From: Okapia johnstoni
Taxonomy: Eukaryota > Chordata > Mammalia > Artiodactyla > Giraffidae
DNA: 64,000 nt
Reading direction: 5' to 3'
NCBI GenBank assembly: GCA_024291935.2
Contig: CM044307.1
Span: 95,237,461-95,301,460 of the forward strand
The first letter of the stretch is position 1. Each line of letters opens with the position of its first letter. Below are positions 47,160-58,696 of this stretch, piece after piece. Position numbers and translations under genes: made by a program. The notes beneath the pieces are model-generated. The model was not told where the DNA came from. It saw only the letters and a list, made by a program, of their open reading frames with translations, and searched no databases.

Positions 47160-47488
47160 TTTGTTGTTGTTCAGTCACTAAGTGGTGTCTGACTCTTGTG
47201 ATCCCATGGACTATAACACATCAGGCTCCCCTGTCCTGCACTCTCTCCTGGAGTTTGCTCAGATTCATATCCAGTGAGTTGGTGATGCTATCTATCCACC
47301 TCATCCCCTGTTGCTCTCTTCTATTTTCGCCTTCAATCTTTCCCAGCATCAGGGTCTTCTCCAATGAGATAGCTCTTTGCATCAAGTGGCCAAAGTATTG
47401 GAGCTTCAACTTCAGCAACAGTCCTTCCAAAGAACATTCAAGGTTGATTTCCTTTAGAATTGACTGGTTTGATCTCTTTGAAGTTCAA
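47160..47488 (-). mobile_element. BovB 3' fragment (older variant)
   Basis: The plus strand starts 'ttgttgttgttcagtcact' and runs as far as 'ttgatttcctttagaattga', covering the C-terminal coding end of BovB. It is diverged, with no clear TSD. Confidence 0.85.
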
Positions 47489-47802
47489 GATGTATTCCAT
47501 TACAAATATATATTATAAAATGAACAAAAATAAACACGAAGTCATAAGTACATGTTAAGTTTTGATTTTGGAAATTAAAAGAGTCTCTCACCTTGGTTGA
47601 GACCTAAGTTAAAATCAAAGCAAATAAAAAGTTATGAAAATGTTAAGGAAACAACAAGTCACAGCAAAATGAAGTAAAAATTTTAAAGCTATTAGTATCA
47701 AACAAAAGTTCAGAGTACAAAAATTTAGGGAAGATTTAACAGCAAAGTGAAGCTGCATTTGTATTGAAATCACCCTCTTAAAATCGCGGTATGGTGACTT
47801 TA
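47489..47802. other. Unassigned AT-rich sequence
   Basis: No gene or recognisable repeat is visible. Confidence 0.4.
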
Positions 47803-48018
47803 CCTTTGTGTGTGTTAGTCACTCAGTTGTGTATCTAACTCTTTGTGACCCCATGGACTGAGGCCCACCAGGCTCTTCTGTCCTTGGTATTCTCCAGGCA
47901 AGAATACTGGAGTCAGTTGCAATTTCCTTCTCTGGGAGATCTTCCTGACCCAGGGATCGAACCCAAGTCTTCTGCATTGCAGACTGACTCTTTACCTTTT
48001 GAGCTACCAGGGAAGACA
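47803..48018 (-). mobile_element. Bov-tA SINE
   Basis: The plus strand runs from 'gtgtgtgttagtcactcag' to 'gagctaccagggaagac', a complete antisense Bov-tA. Confidence 0.9.
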
Positions 48019-48140
48019 TCTTATCTATAATCAACCATGATAAATTCAAGAACTATAGGAGGTAGTTTTTGTTAAAGAAAAGTTTTTGCATGGTAAATTA
48101 CAACATAAAAATATGTAATTCATAAGTTCTACCCACTCTA

Positions 48141-48753
48141 AATAGATGGGGAAACAGTGAGAGACTTTATTTTTGGGGGCTCCAAAATCACTGCAGTTGG
48201 TGACTGCAGCCATGAAATTAAAAGACGCTTGTGCCTTGGGAAAAAAAAAAACTATGGCCAACCTAGACAGCATATTAAAAAGCAGAAATATTACTTTGCC
48301 AGCAAAGGTCCATCTAGTCAAAGCTATGGTTTTTCCAGTAGTCATGTATGGATGTGAGAGTTGTACTATAAAGAAAGCTGAGCACCAAAGAATTGATGCT
48401 TTTGAACTATGGTGTTGGATAAGACTCTTGAGAGTCCCTTGGACTGCAAGGAGATCCAACCAGTCCATCCTAAAGGAAATCAGTCCTGAATATTCATTAG
48501 AAGGACTGATTTTGAAGCTTAAAGTCCAATACTTTGGCCACCTGATGCGAAGAACTGACTCATTTGAAAAGACCCTGATGCTAGGAAGGATTAGGGGCAG
48601 GAGGAGAAGGCGACGACAGAGGATGAGATAGTTGGATGGCATCACCAATATGATGGACAAGCTCCAGGAGTTGGTGATGGACAGGGAAGCCTGGCATGCT
48701 GCAGTCCATGGGGTCGCAAAGAGTCAGACACAACTGAGCGACTGAACTGACTG
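48141..48753 (+). mobile_element. BovB, 5'-truncated, 613 bp
   Basis: It begins in the region encoding 'DGDCSHEIKRR' and runs to the BovB 3' end ('gagcgactgaactgactg'). An exact 10-bp TSD 'acccactcta' flanks it (48131-48140 and 48754-48763). The frame 48173-48631 is largely open through '[20 protein letters not shown]' and '[20 protein letters not shown]'. It encodes only the C-terminal domain, not the RT. Confidence 0.94.
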
Positions 48754-48763
48754 ACCCACTCTA

Positions 48764-50266
48764 TTTATTAAAAAATATTCTCATTGTAATTTTTTTCAGG
48801 AGTTAGTTTGCTGTTTGCCTTGATTTGATCTAATGTAATTTACTGATAACTTTCATTTGACTTGATTCACTAAGACCTCTTCCTTATATTTTATCCCAGG
48901 CAAGTGGAAATGGATGAGTATATATTAAGGGTAACTACTTTCAATTTAGTATCGAGTTTGAGTATTGCTTAAGCCAGAATTTCATTTTATCTGTTGATGG
49001 GGTTTATTTGTCACATGACAAAGTATATGTTTCCACATATTTTAATCCAGAGGATGGCTTAACACATTTTTGATTTAGAAAGTTTACAAGGGGCTTTAAC
49101 ATCTTCAGAAGCCTGAGTTCAGAGCTTCTAATAATATATAATAGAAAAACGATCCGTAAGAAAGACCTGTGAAAATAGAGAAGAAATTTTTAAAATATAT
49201 ATAGTGGAATGTGTTACATAGCATTAAAAGCAGGGAAATTAGCAATGTTTACATTTTGCTAATCAAGTCTCAATATTACCCATTACTATACACTAGACCC
49301 TGAGAAATAGAAGTGTCTTTCTTAATATCTTAATTTCTGGGTATTTCTGCCTCAGTCTCAGCTTTCAAATTTTGGGAACTTTCACTTAATGCACTCTCAA
49401 GTGTATGATTTATTTCATCCTCAAAGTCACCATCTAAATCAGGAATACGACCTAAGTAATAAGAGTAAGATACAAAGAAGAAAGCGTCTCCCTAAGTTTA
49501 TGTATATTGTTTAAATCAGCAAGTCTGATATTAACATTCTACATGTGATCAGTTTCTGAGAAATGTTGTAAATGAAGCATTTTATATTCTTCTTTTTATA
49601 CTAAGGCTAGGAAATTTGGTGAATATTTTGTACTTAGAGTATATTTCAACTTGGATTGGTCACATTTCAAGTGAACGATAGCCACTGTGCCCTAATAGTT
49701 GCAGTGTTGCATAGGGAACCTCTTGATAATCTCTAAGTTTTCTTCTATCTCTAAAATCTCCCAATATCAGGATGTAAACATTTAATAGGTAAAAATAGCA
49801 AATAATTAGACCTAAACTATTTCTCCCTAGTTATCTGAGCCAGGGATTTTAATATTCCTTGTATCTGAAAATATTCATAGTAACAATGATCTGTTACTGA
49901 ACACTAACAGCTTTTCATTTCAGCAGCATAAAGCTGCAAAATAGTATGGCTTGTCATTACTAGGCCTCAGTGTACTCCTCAGAACTGCCAGGGTTGTGCC
50001 TCTTTCCTCCTAGAAAAGGCTGAGCTAGCCATCCTGAACAATCTCAAAAGACCCCTTTAGCCACAGTTATATTTTTAGACTATTAGATTTAAGCCTTCAT
50101 TGTCTTTCCCACCCAGTCAGGTCTTGAACTCGATTTTTTGCCTTCTTTGCCCTTGTTTCTCCTCCATGTCCAGTCCAGTTCTTTCCTGATTTGTGACTCT
50201 ACCCTTGGACTCACTATGTTTTCACAGAAATTGATTTCATCTTCCTATTTTTAAGCTGAAAAAGAG
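48764..50266. other. Unassigned single-copy-looking sequence
   Basis: No exon, RNA gene or young repeat is recognisable in about 1.5 kb, and reading frames are short throughout. It is one of the longer stretches without a mobile element that I could identify. Confidence 0.45.
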
Positions 50267-50279
50267 ATACTCCATCAGT

Positions 50280-52912
50280 TCAGTTCAGTTCATTCGCTCA
50301 GTCGTGTCCGACTCTTTGCGACCCCATGAACTGCAGCACGCCAGGCCTCCCTGTCCATCACCAACTCCCGGAGTCTACCCAAACCCATGTCCATCGAGTG
50401 GGTGATGCCATCCAACCATCTCATCCTTTGTCGTCCCCTTCTCCTCCCACCCCCAATCCTACCCAGCATCAGAGTCTTTTCCAATGAGTCAACCCTTCGC
50501 ATGAGGTGGCCAAAGTATTGGAGTTTCTGCTTCAACATCAGACCTTCCAATGAACACCCAGGATTCATCTCTTTACGATGAATTGATTGGATCTCCTTGC
50601 AGTCCAAGGGACTCTCAAGAGTCTTCTGCAACACCACAGTTCAAAAGCATCAATTCGGCGCTCAGCCTTCTTCATCGTCCAACTCTCACATCCATACATG
50701 ACCACTGGAAAAACCATAGCCTTGACTAGACGGACTTTTGTTGGCAAAGTAATGTCCCTGCTTTTAAATACGCTATCTAGGTTGGCCATAACCTTCCTTC
50801 CAAGGAGTAAGCGTCTTTTAATTTCATGGCTGCAGTCACCATCAGCAGGGATTCTGGAGCCCCCAAAAATAAAGTCTGACACTGTTTCCACTGTTTCCCC
50901 ATCTATTTCCCATGAAGTGATGGGACCAGATGCCATGATCTTAGTTTTCTAAACGTTGAGCTTTAAGCCAACTTTTTCACTCTCCTCTTTCACCTTCATC
51001 AAGAGGCTCTTTTGTTCTTCTTCACTTTCTGCCATAAGGGTGGTGTCATCCGTATATCTGAGGTTACTGATGTTTCTCCTGGCAATCTTGATTCCAGCTT
51101 GTGTTTCTTCCAGCCCAGCGTTTCTCATGATGTACTCTGCATATAAGTTAAATAAGCAGGGTGACAATATACAGCCTTGACGTACTCCTTTTCCTATTTG
51201 GAACCAGTCTGTTGTTCCATGTCCAGTTCTAACTGTTGCTTCCTGACCTGCATACAGGTTTCTCAAGAGACAGGTCAGGTGGTCTGGTATTCCCATCTCT
51301 TTCAGAATTTTCCACTACTGTGGGCAAGAATCCCTTAGAAGAAATGGAGTAGCCATCATGGTCAACAAGAGAGTCCAAAATGAAGTACTTGGATGCAATC
51401 TCAAAAACGACAGAATGATCTCTGTTCATTTCCAAGGCAAACAATTCAATATCACGGTAATCCAAGTCTATGCCCCGACCAGTAACACCAAAGAAGCTGA
51501 AGTTGAACGGTTCTATGAAGACCTACAAGACCTTCTAGAACTAACACCCAAAGAAGATGTCCTTTTCATTATTGGGGACTGGAATGCAAAAGTAGGAAGT
51601 CAAGAAACGCCTGGCATAACAGGCAAATTTGGCCTTGGAGTACAGAATGAAGCAGGGCAAAGGCTAATAGAGTTTTGCCAAGAGAATGCACTGGTCATAG
51701 CAAACATCCTCTTCCAACAACACAAGAGAAGACTCTACACATGGACATCACCAGACGGTCAACACTGAAATCAGATTGATTATATTCTTTGCAGCCAAAG
51801 ATGGAGAAGCTCTATACAGTCAGCAAAAACAAGACCGGGAGCAGACTGTGGCTCAGATCATGAACTGCTTATTGCCAAATTCAGTCTTAAATTGAAGAAA
51901 GTAGGGAAAACCACTAGTCCATTCAGGTATGACCTAGATCAAATCCCTTATGAGTATACAGTGGAAGTGACAAATAGATTTAAGGGACTAGACCTGATAG
52001 ACAGAGTGCCTGATGAACTATGGACAGAGGTTCGTGACATTGTACAGGAGACAGGGATCAAGAAAATGGAAAAGAAATGCAAAAAAGCAAAATGGCTGTC
52101 TGAGGAGGCCTTACAGATAGCTGGGAAAAGAAGAGAAGCAAAAAGCAAAGGACAAAAGGAAAGATATTCCCATCTGAATGCAGAGTTCCAAAGAATAACA
52201 AGGAGAGATAAGAAAGCCTTCCTCAGCGATCAGTGCAAAGATATAGAGGAAAACAACACATTGGGAAAGACTAGAGATCTCTTCAAGAAAATCAGAGATA
52301 CCAAGGGAACATTTCATGCAAAGATGGGCTCGAAAAAGGACAGAAATGGTATGTACCTAACAGAAGCAGAAGATATTAAGAAGAGGTGGCAAGAATACAC
52401 AGAAGAACTGTACCAAAAAGATCTTCACGACCCAGATAATCACGATGGTGTAATCACTCACCTAGAGACAGACATCCTGGAATGTGAAGTCAAGTGGGCC
52501 TTAGGAAGCATCACTATGAACAAAGCTAATGGAGGTGATGGAATTCCAGTTGAGCTAATTCAGATCCTGAAAGATGATGCTGTGAAAGTGCTGCACTTGA
52601 TATGCCAGCAAATTTGGAAAACTCAGCAGTGGCCACAGGACTGGAAAAGGTCAGTTTTTGTTCCAATCCCAAAGAAAGGCAATGCCAAAGAATGCTCAAA
52701 CTACCGCACAATTGCACTCATCTCACATGCTAGTAAAGTAATGCTCAAAATTCTCCAAGCCAGGCTTCAGCAATACGTGAACCGTGAACTTCCAGATGTT
52801 CTAGCTGGTTTTAGAAAAGGCAGAGGAACCAGAGATCAAATTGCCAATATCCGCTGGATCATCGAAAAAGCAAGAGAGTTCCAGAAAAACATCTATTTCT
52901 GTTTTATTGACT
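50280..52912 (-). mobile_element. BovB with inverted 5' half
   Basis: One insertion flanked by an exact 13-bp TSD 'atactccatcagt' (50267-50279 and 52913-52925). The left part (50280 to about 51315) is antisense BovB: 3' end, C-terminal domain and RT palm, where the motif reads 'YTDD'. The right part (about 51311-52912) is sense BovB from the endonuclease 'YCGQESLRRNGVAI' to 'FCFIDY'. The halves meet at a 5-bp microhomology 'tccac' (51311-51315), and only about 35 bp of BovB is missing between their outer limits, so both come from one template. Confidence 0.92.
51311..52912 (+). pseudogene. BovB endonuclease and RT N-terminal part, in the inverted half
   Basis: The open frame 51358-51768 covers the endonuclease, with 'FIIGDWNAKVG' and a complete 'YTWTSPDGQH', then a TGA. 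Reading resumes over 51892-52912 without a stop through the linker ('KKCKKAKWLSEEALQIAGKR') and the RT fingers ('AGFRKGRGTRDQIANIRW'), to 'FCFIDY', where the target begins. Frames later than this lie on the minus strand at 51296-50290. The best preserved endonuclease-to-RT stretch in this window is here. Confidence 0.9.
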
Positions 52913-52925
52913 ATACTCCATCAGT

Positions 52926-53180
52926 ACACTATGGGTATTAGATGGGTCTTTCCAGTAGTCTACACATATAGTATACAGATCCATTGAGGGTAGAAACTCC
53001 ATCATTTCACCTAAAAAATATGACTGCAAAGTGACTATGAAAACAGAGATTCACAATCAGATTTTAGCATTTTTCACTAACTTTGTTTTGCCTACTACTA
53101 CTCATTGCTCTCTTACTGAATCAAAAAAAAAAAAAGAAAAGAGAGCTTGTAGACTTGTTGATTATCATATGCACTAGAGG
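52926..53180. other. Unassigned short spacer
   Basis: No gene or recognised repeat is visible. Confidence 0.4.
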
Positions 53181-53400
53181 TTGTGTATCCAGTTTTTGTT
53201 GCTGCAGTAAAAAAAAATAAGATAAAAAAAAAAGGATTACCACAAACTTTGTGACTTAAAGCAGCATAAGTTTATTGTGTTACATTTCCATAGGTCAGAA
53301 TTCTAAAACAGGCCTCAATGACTAAAATCAATCTGCTGGTAAGACTGTAATCCTTTCTACAGGTTCTAGGGCATAATTAATTTCTTTGTAATTTCCAACT
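53181..53400 (+). repeat. MLT2-like LTR fragment
   Basis: 'gattaccacaaactttgtg', 'ttaaagcagcataagttta' and 'catttccataggtcagaat' resemble an MLT2-type LTR 5' part interrupted by A-rich sequence. It is diverged. Confidence 0.45.
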
Positions 53401-53561
53401 ATATAATCTATAATCTGAGTTTATGTTTCAATCTGTGGCAAATGTTGCTAGTTAAGGACAGAAGTCTGTGTAGTTTACATAAGATTACTTATTTTTTCCA
53501 GCATTATTTCTTTACTGTCTTCTTTCTACTGAATTTTTTTTTGGCTTCACTGTCAAATTTA

Positions 53562-53734
53562 GTGTTAGTGACTCAGTCGTGTCCAACTCTTTGCAACCCC
53601 AGGGACCGTAACCATCAGGTTCCTCTCGTCCATGGGATTTCCCAGGCAACAATACTGGAGTGGACTGCCATTTCCTTCTCCAGGGGATCTTCCTGACCCA
53701 GGGGTTAAACCCGGGTCTCCCATACTGCAGGCAG
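53562..53734 (-). mobile_element. Bov-tA SINE
   Basis: Antisense Bov-tA ('gtgactcagtcgtgtccaac' to 'gtctcccatactgcaggcag') flanked by the exact 13-bp TSD 'actgtcaaattta' (53549-53561 and 53735-53747). Confidence 0.95.
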
Positions 53735-53747
53735 ACTGTCAAATTTA

Positions 53748-54342
53748 ATTAAACATATATGTGTGAGTCTGTTTGTGAACTTTCTTTTCTGTATCTTTGA
53801 TCAATTTTCTTCTCTTCACACCAAGCCTTCTATGTTTTGATAATGAAGCTTTATGTAGTTTCGTGTTGCAATCTGATAGTGGATGTTCTCCAAGTTTGTT
53901 TTATTTTTCAGAGATGTTTTGTGCATTTTAGGTTCTTTGAATTCTTGTGAATTTTAGAACCACCTTGTCAATTTCTACACACATACCAAAAAAAAAAAAA
54001 AAGCCTATTAGGATGTTGAGTGATATTTCATAGAACCTATAGATCAACTTGGACAAAATTAGAATGATGATATTGAATATTCCAATCCATGACAATGTGT
54101 ATGGCTCCATTATTTAACTCTAGTCTGCCTTTGCATGTATCTGTGAACATAGTTAAAATAACTATTCTAAAATCCTGTCTGCTAATTCCAACATCTGGAT
54201 CACTTTGAGATTAGACTGTGCTGATAGCCTTTCCTCTTAAATCTTGGTCACATTTTCCTATTTCTTCCTGCACTTAATGATTCTAAAATGTATCCTAGAT
54301 ACTATGAATGACATATAGCTATAAACTCTAAAGTCCATTATG
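53748..54342. other. Unassigned AT-rich sequence
   Basis: Possibly very old antisense L1 ('ttgataatgaagctttatg' and 'gatattgaatattccaatcc' are L1-like), but too decayed to delimit. No gene is seen. Confidence 0.35.
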
Positions 54343-54346
54343 TTTC

Positions 54347-54835
54347 TGTTAGGGAAAGCACACTGACTGAAACTGCCCACCCTGGCCAGGCACCATAGTA
54401 ACCATTTGCATGAGTTGTTTTATGACAGGAGGTCCTGGTAAGGAACAAGGAACTAATAAGCCACCACCAACTGGAAGAGTTCAGGAAAAGTCAAAAGAAG
54501 ACACCACATGTCCGACCACCTCCCAGAATTCTCCTCTCTGGCATCCATCTTGGCTGAACAAGGCGTGTACCACCAGGAAGGACTCTGAGTAAGCATGATT
54601 GGCTAAAGACAATCCAGAAACTAATCCGATCATGATAAAACCCAAGATTGCTAGCCGAGCCACATGGCAGAGCTGTTCTCCTGGGTTCCCTTATCTTACT
54701 GCTCTCCACCTGGGTGCCCTTTCCCAATAAAATCTCTTGCTTTGTCAGCACATGTATCTCCTCGGACAATTCATTTCCAAGTGTTAGACAAGAGACTAGT
54801 TTTGGGCCCTGGAAGGGGTCCCCCTTCCCACAACA
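54347..54835 (+). repeat. Solo LTR of a class I ERV
   Basis: A 489-bp unit with TGTTAGGGAA at its start and CCCACAACA at its end, flanked by the 4-bp TSD 'tttc' (54343-54346 and 54836-54839), as gammaretrovirus-like integrases leave. A polyadenylation signal AATAAA lies near 54727, followed by a GT-rich stretch and 'ctcctcggacaattcattt'. No retroviral coding sequence adjoins it, so it is the product of LTR-LTR recombination. It differs in sequence from the LTRs of the ERV at 2656-17100, although both begin TGTTAGG. Confidence 0.85.
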
Positions 54836-54839
54836 TTTC

Positions 54840-55226
54840 TTTGGAAAATGTTGATTTCTCTTTTTAGGAAGGCTGGTAAAATTGTCTAGACTCAAAACTC
54901 TAAATTTTGTCTTCCCTGTCCTAGGTTGCAACAGAATTTCTCTGTTTATTTCTTTGGTTCTTAGATTTGTTCTTGAAATCTTCACCACACACATAATTTA
55001 GGAGTCAGTTAGAGATTTGGGCAGGTACCTGTTAGAAAGTTTGAGGTTAATACATATGGCTCTCTCTTTCTGATTTATTTTTCTTCCTTTCCAGTTGCTG
55101 TTTTATCCCAATCTCTGTCCTCTTGTTATTCCAGTCAGTAAGACCGAGCTTACTCTCTGGGGAAAAAAAAAGAAATTGAGTCTAATAGCCAATATTTGCC
55201 AATGTTATTGCCTTATCCTAAGTTGC
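54840..55226. other. Unassigned sequence
   Basis: No gene is recognised. It begins right after the solo LTR. Confidence 0.4.
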
Positions 55227-55450
55227 AACTCTATTAGTTCTTTGGTGGTCCACCAGTTGAAACTTTGGCTTCTAATGGAAGGGGTGCAGGTTTGATCCCT
55301 TGTGCTTTGGAACTCTATTAGTAATATCTAACAGTTCTTTTGTGGTCCACCAGTTGAGACTTTGGCTTCTAATGGAAGAGGTGCAGGTTTGATCCCTGGC
55401 CAGAGAGCTAATATCCCACATGCCTTGGGGCCAAAACACACACACAAAAT
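55227..55450 (+). mobile_element. CHR-type SINE with tandem partial copy
   Basis: Two units start 'aactctattag' at 55227 and 55311. Each contains 'gtggtccaccagttga' and 'ggaag(g/a)ggtgcaggttt'. Only the second goes on to the SINE 3' end ('cacatgccttggggccaaaa') and an AC-rich tail. The first unit is cut off after 'tgatccct', so the locus was duplicated in place after insertion. Confidence 0.72.
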
Positions 55451-55549
55451 AAGAGGTAATATTGTTTAACTAATCTTTAAATAACTAATAAGGAAGGATT
55501 TGCTTTTGCTATTTGTTTTCTGTAGGTCTTATATTGCACTTTGTGTTAT

Positions 55550-56620
55550 AAAAAGTCAATGAAAATAGACACATTTCTTTTAAAGGAACAAAGATAATAC
55601 AGTAATGACAGCAGACAATTGTTACAAATATGGGAATGTGATATCAACAGAACACTATCAGTACTCAAAACAAATATCTTTCAACAAAATATAAAATAAA
55701 GATTATTTCAGACAAATAGTAGGTGAGAGACAATAGATCAGCATTGTAAACAAGTGTTAAATTAATTCTTCAAGGAATAGAAAGATGATCCAAGTTAAAA
55801 ACCTGGATGTACATAAAATAAAGAACACAGGAAATAATAAATGTGGAGGTAAATATTTTAAAAATACAATTTATTCTTTAAAACAGCAGTAGTAATTCAT
55901 AAGTGGATTACATCGAATTGGCTTTCAGTTAAAAAAACAAAACAAAACAAGTCTTCTAAAAGGTAGGATAAATAAAACAACAATCTTCCAAGAAACAGTA
56001 TCATTAGAAATAGACTCTGATCTGATATGTTGAAACTATCTGACAATTCAAAAGGTGATAGATTTAAACTGGCTATTAATAATAAGATTAAAATAGGAGC
56101 AATTAAAACATATTAGTTAAAAAATATATGTTCTATCTTTTAAATAAGATCCAGCTACATACTGTATGTAATAAACTGATTATAAGGACATGTATAGCTT
56201 AGAAGTAAAAGATAGAAAACATATACCATAAATACAAACAAATAAACCAAAATTAAAGGACATTATACAAAGTAATTGACCAGTATTTTTCAAAAGAATT
56301 GAAGAGAACAGCTTTGAAACATTATGGCACATTCTGGATTGGCTAACACTAAGGGACTTAATGAAATGTGTGGTCTAGGTTTGATCCTGGAAAAAACTAA
56401 CAGTTGAAAAGCTACTGTAATTCAAATTAAGTTGTGGCTTAGTTAATAATACTGGACTGACACTAAATTTTTAGTTTTGGCAATTTTACTCTGGTTACAT
56501 AAGTTATTTGAATTGGAGAAAGCTGCGTGAAGGGTATATGGAAATTCTTTGTACCTTTTCTATAATATTTTAGTAAATCTAAAATTGTTTCAAGGGAATA
56601 GTGGGAAAAAAAGAAAGAAA
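55550..56620 (+). mobile_element. Ancient L1 3' end (L1M-type)
   Basis: 'ggcttagttaataatactgg', 'gggtatatggaaattctttg' and 'taaatctaaaattgtttcaa' match the order of an L1M 3' UTR in sense orientation. The upstream part is A-rich and L1-like but very diverged. Confidence 0.5.
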
Positions 56621-57664
56621 AAAACTTTCAAAATAACATTCAAGTCTACTGAAAGGAAAAAGATTTTACTTTTCATCAATGAAAATTTAATCCTGGCTTA
56701 AATTTTTACAGTCTTCGCAATATGATAAAAATATTGATAGCATTATGATCTATAAGTATAAAATACAATAACTCTTGATTATTTGAGCCTTGCCTTATGA
56801 AAACCCCAGTAGTATTCCTCTTCAACATTGCTATATTTTTTTCATTAGCATGAAAAACCTCCTTCAAGTTTTTGATTACTCAACATACTGCAATCTTGAG
56901 TAAACAAAATATAAATTTTGTGACCATTGCTCCAATTTTAGTGCCCCTACTGACTTTGGAATTTTGTGCTTCTGTGTGAAATACAAAAGTGTTACTCTCT
57001 GCATCTATATTGTGATGCTCTGCATGTATATTGATGTGTCAAATTATGGATAAAATGAGATAATTAGATTTTGAAAAAGTAAAACTGAGTAGTTTTCAAA
57101 TTTACCCCTACGTCACATTAACCTGGAGAGAATTTTAAATGTGTGTTTTATGACCCCACACTCAGAGATTCTTCTTCATTAAAGCTGTAATGGTGTAAGT
57201 GTTTATGCATATGTAATAACTCTTTAGATGATTTTTATAAGGACCCATCACTATCTCCATGCTAGTATCATAAACCAAACTTCAAAAAGTAACCATTTAA
57301 TTCTTAATAATACAACATAGCATAACAGAAAGCAGAGAGCTTTGAAATAAAAAAAAAAAAAAACGTAGCACATATTTCTTCCAGCAGTACCTTATGAATT
57401 TTATAGAGTTCCTAAAATTCATTTTTCTTACCTCAAAAAAATAAATAAATAAATAAATAATAAAAAATCATGATAGTAATATGTACCATTTACTGTTATG
57501 GGATTATCAGAAGAGTAAAACTATGCCATGTTCCTAACACATAGAAAATGCTCCATAAATGACAAAATCCCAATATTTCATTCAAACACAGTCACTAATG
57601 TAATTATAATAATTTTCACCACCTATTATGTGCCATCACCTTCAAAAACAAGGTAATCACAGAA
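56621..57664. other. Unassigned AT-rich sequence with an AAAT repeat
   Basis: No gene is recognised. 57435-57470 is an (AAAT)n microsatellite. Confidence 0.45.
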
Positions 57665-57895
57665 CGTGTACATGCTTGCTAAGTCCCTTCAGTCCTGTCT
57701 GACTCTTTGTGACCCTATGGTCACCCGCCAGGCTCCTCTGTCCATAGATTCTCCAGGCAAGAATACTGGAATGGGTTGTCATTCCCTCTTTGGAAGGATC
57801 TTCCCAACTCAGGGATCAAACCTGCATCTCTTACTTCTCCCTAGTTGGCAGATTTTTTTTTTTTTTACCACTAGTGCCACCTGGGAAGACCAAGT
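57665..57895 (-). mobile_element. Bov-tA SINE with internal poly-T
   Basis: Antisense Bov-tA ('catgcttgctaagtcccttc' to 'tgccacctgggaagacc') with a T-run of about 12 near 57853-57866, within the head region. Confidence 0.82.
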
Positions 57896-57907
57896 ACACA
57901 ATGTCTG

Positions 57908-58112
57908 ATCTTGTCTGCAGTTGCTCAGTCATGGCCAACTCTTTGCCACCCCATGGACTGTAGTCCTCTAGGCTCTTTTATCCTTGGATTTCTCCAGGTA
58001 AGAATACTGGAGTGGGTTGCCATTCCCTTCTCCAGAGGATCTTCCAATCCCAGGGATTGAACCTGGGTCTCCTGCATTGCAGGCAGATTCTTTACTGTAT
58101 GAACCACTGGCA
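57908..58112 (-). mobile_element. Bov-tA SINE
   Basis: Antisense Bov-tA, from 'gtctgcagttgctcagtcat' to 'actgtatgaaccactggcat', only 12 bp right of the preceding SINE. Confidence 0.87.
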
Positions 58113-58439
58113 TACAGAATAACCCTACACAAATGAGATTCTTCAAAACTTTTTAGTGAATGATCATTTAAGAAGGTGATTTTCAGCTGACAGAATAACA
58201 AAATAATGTGATACAGAAAAAGAGAATAGGAAAGAGAAGACCTAGCTTCTATAATTTTTTTCTTGACTTTAAAAGTTTGAGAATCAGTGATGGATTCATA
58301 TTGTATGGTTTGGGGACTCTAACTAATTGCATGCCTTTGAGAGAAAACTTTGATTTTCTTCAAGCCTCAGTTATATGCTTACTAAAATTTGTGGATTAAA
58401 GATGTATCTCATGATATTGACCAGCTATTAATGATATTT

Positions 58440-58648
58440 ATCATACATTTGCTTCAGTCATTTCCATCTCTGAGACTCATGGACTGTAGCCAGCCAGGCT
58501 CCTCTGTCCATTAGATTCTCTAGGCAGGAATAGGAGAGTGGATTGCCATGCTCTCCTCCAGGAAATCTTCATGACCCAGGGATAGAACCTGTGTCTCTTA
58601 TGTCTCTTGCACTGGCAGGTGGGTTCTAGCACCCCCTGAGAAGCCCAT
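58440..58648 (-). mobile_element. Bov-tA SINE (old)
   Basis: A diverged antisense Bov-tA, 'ttgcttcagtcatttccatc' to 'accccctgagaagccc'. Confidence 0.8.
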
Positions 58649-58696
58649 TAAAATATATACAGCTCATATATTTTATATATTTCACAAGTAAGTAAA

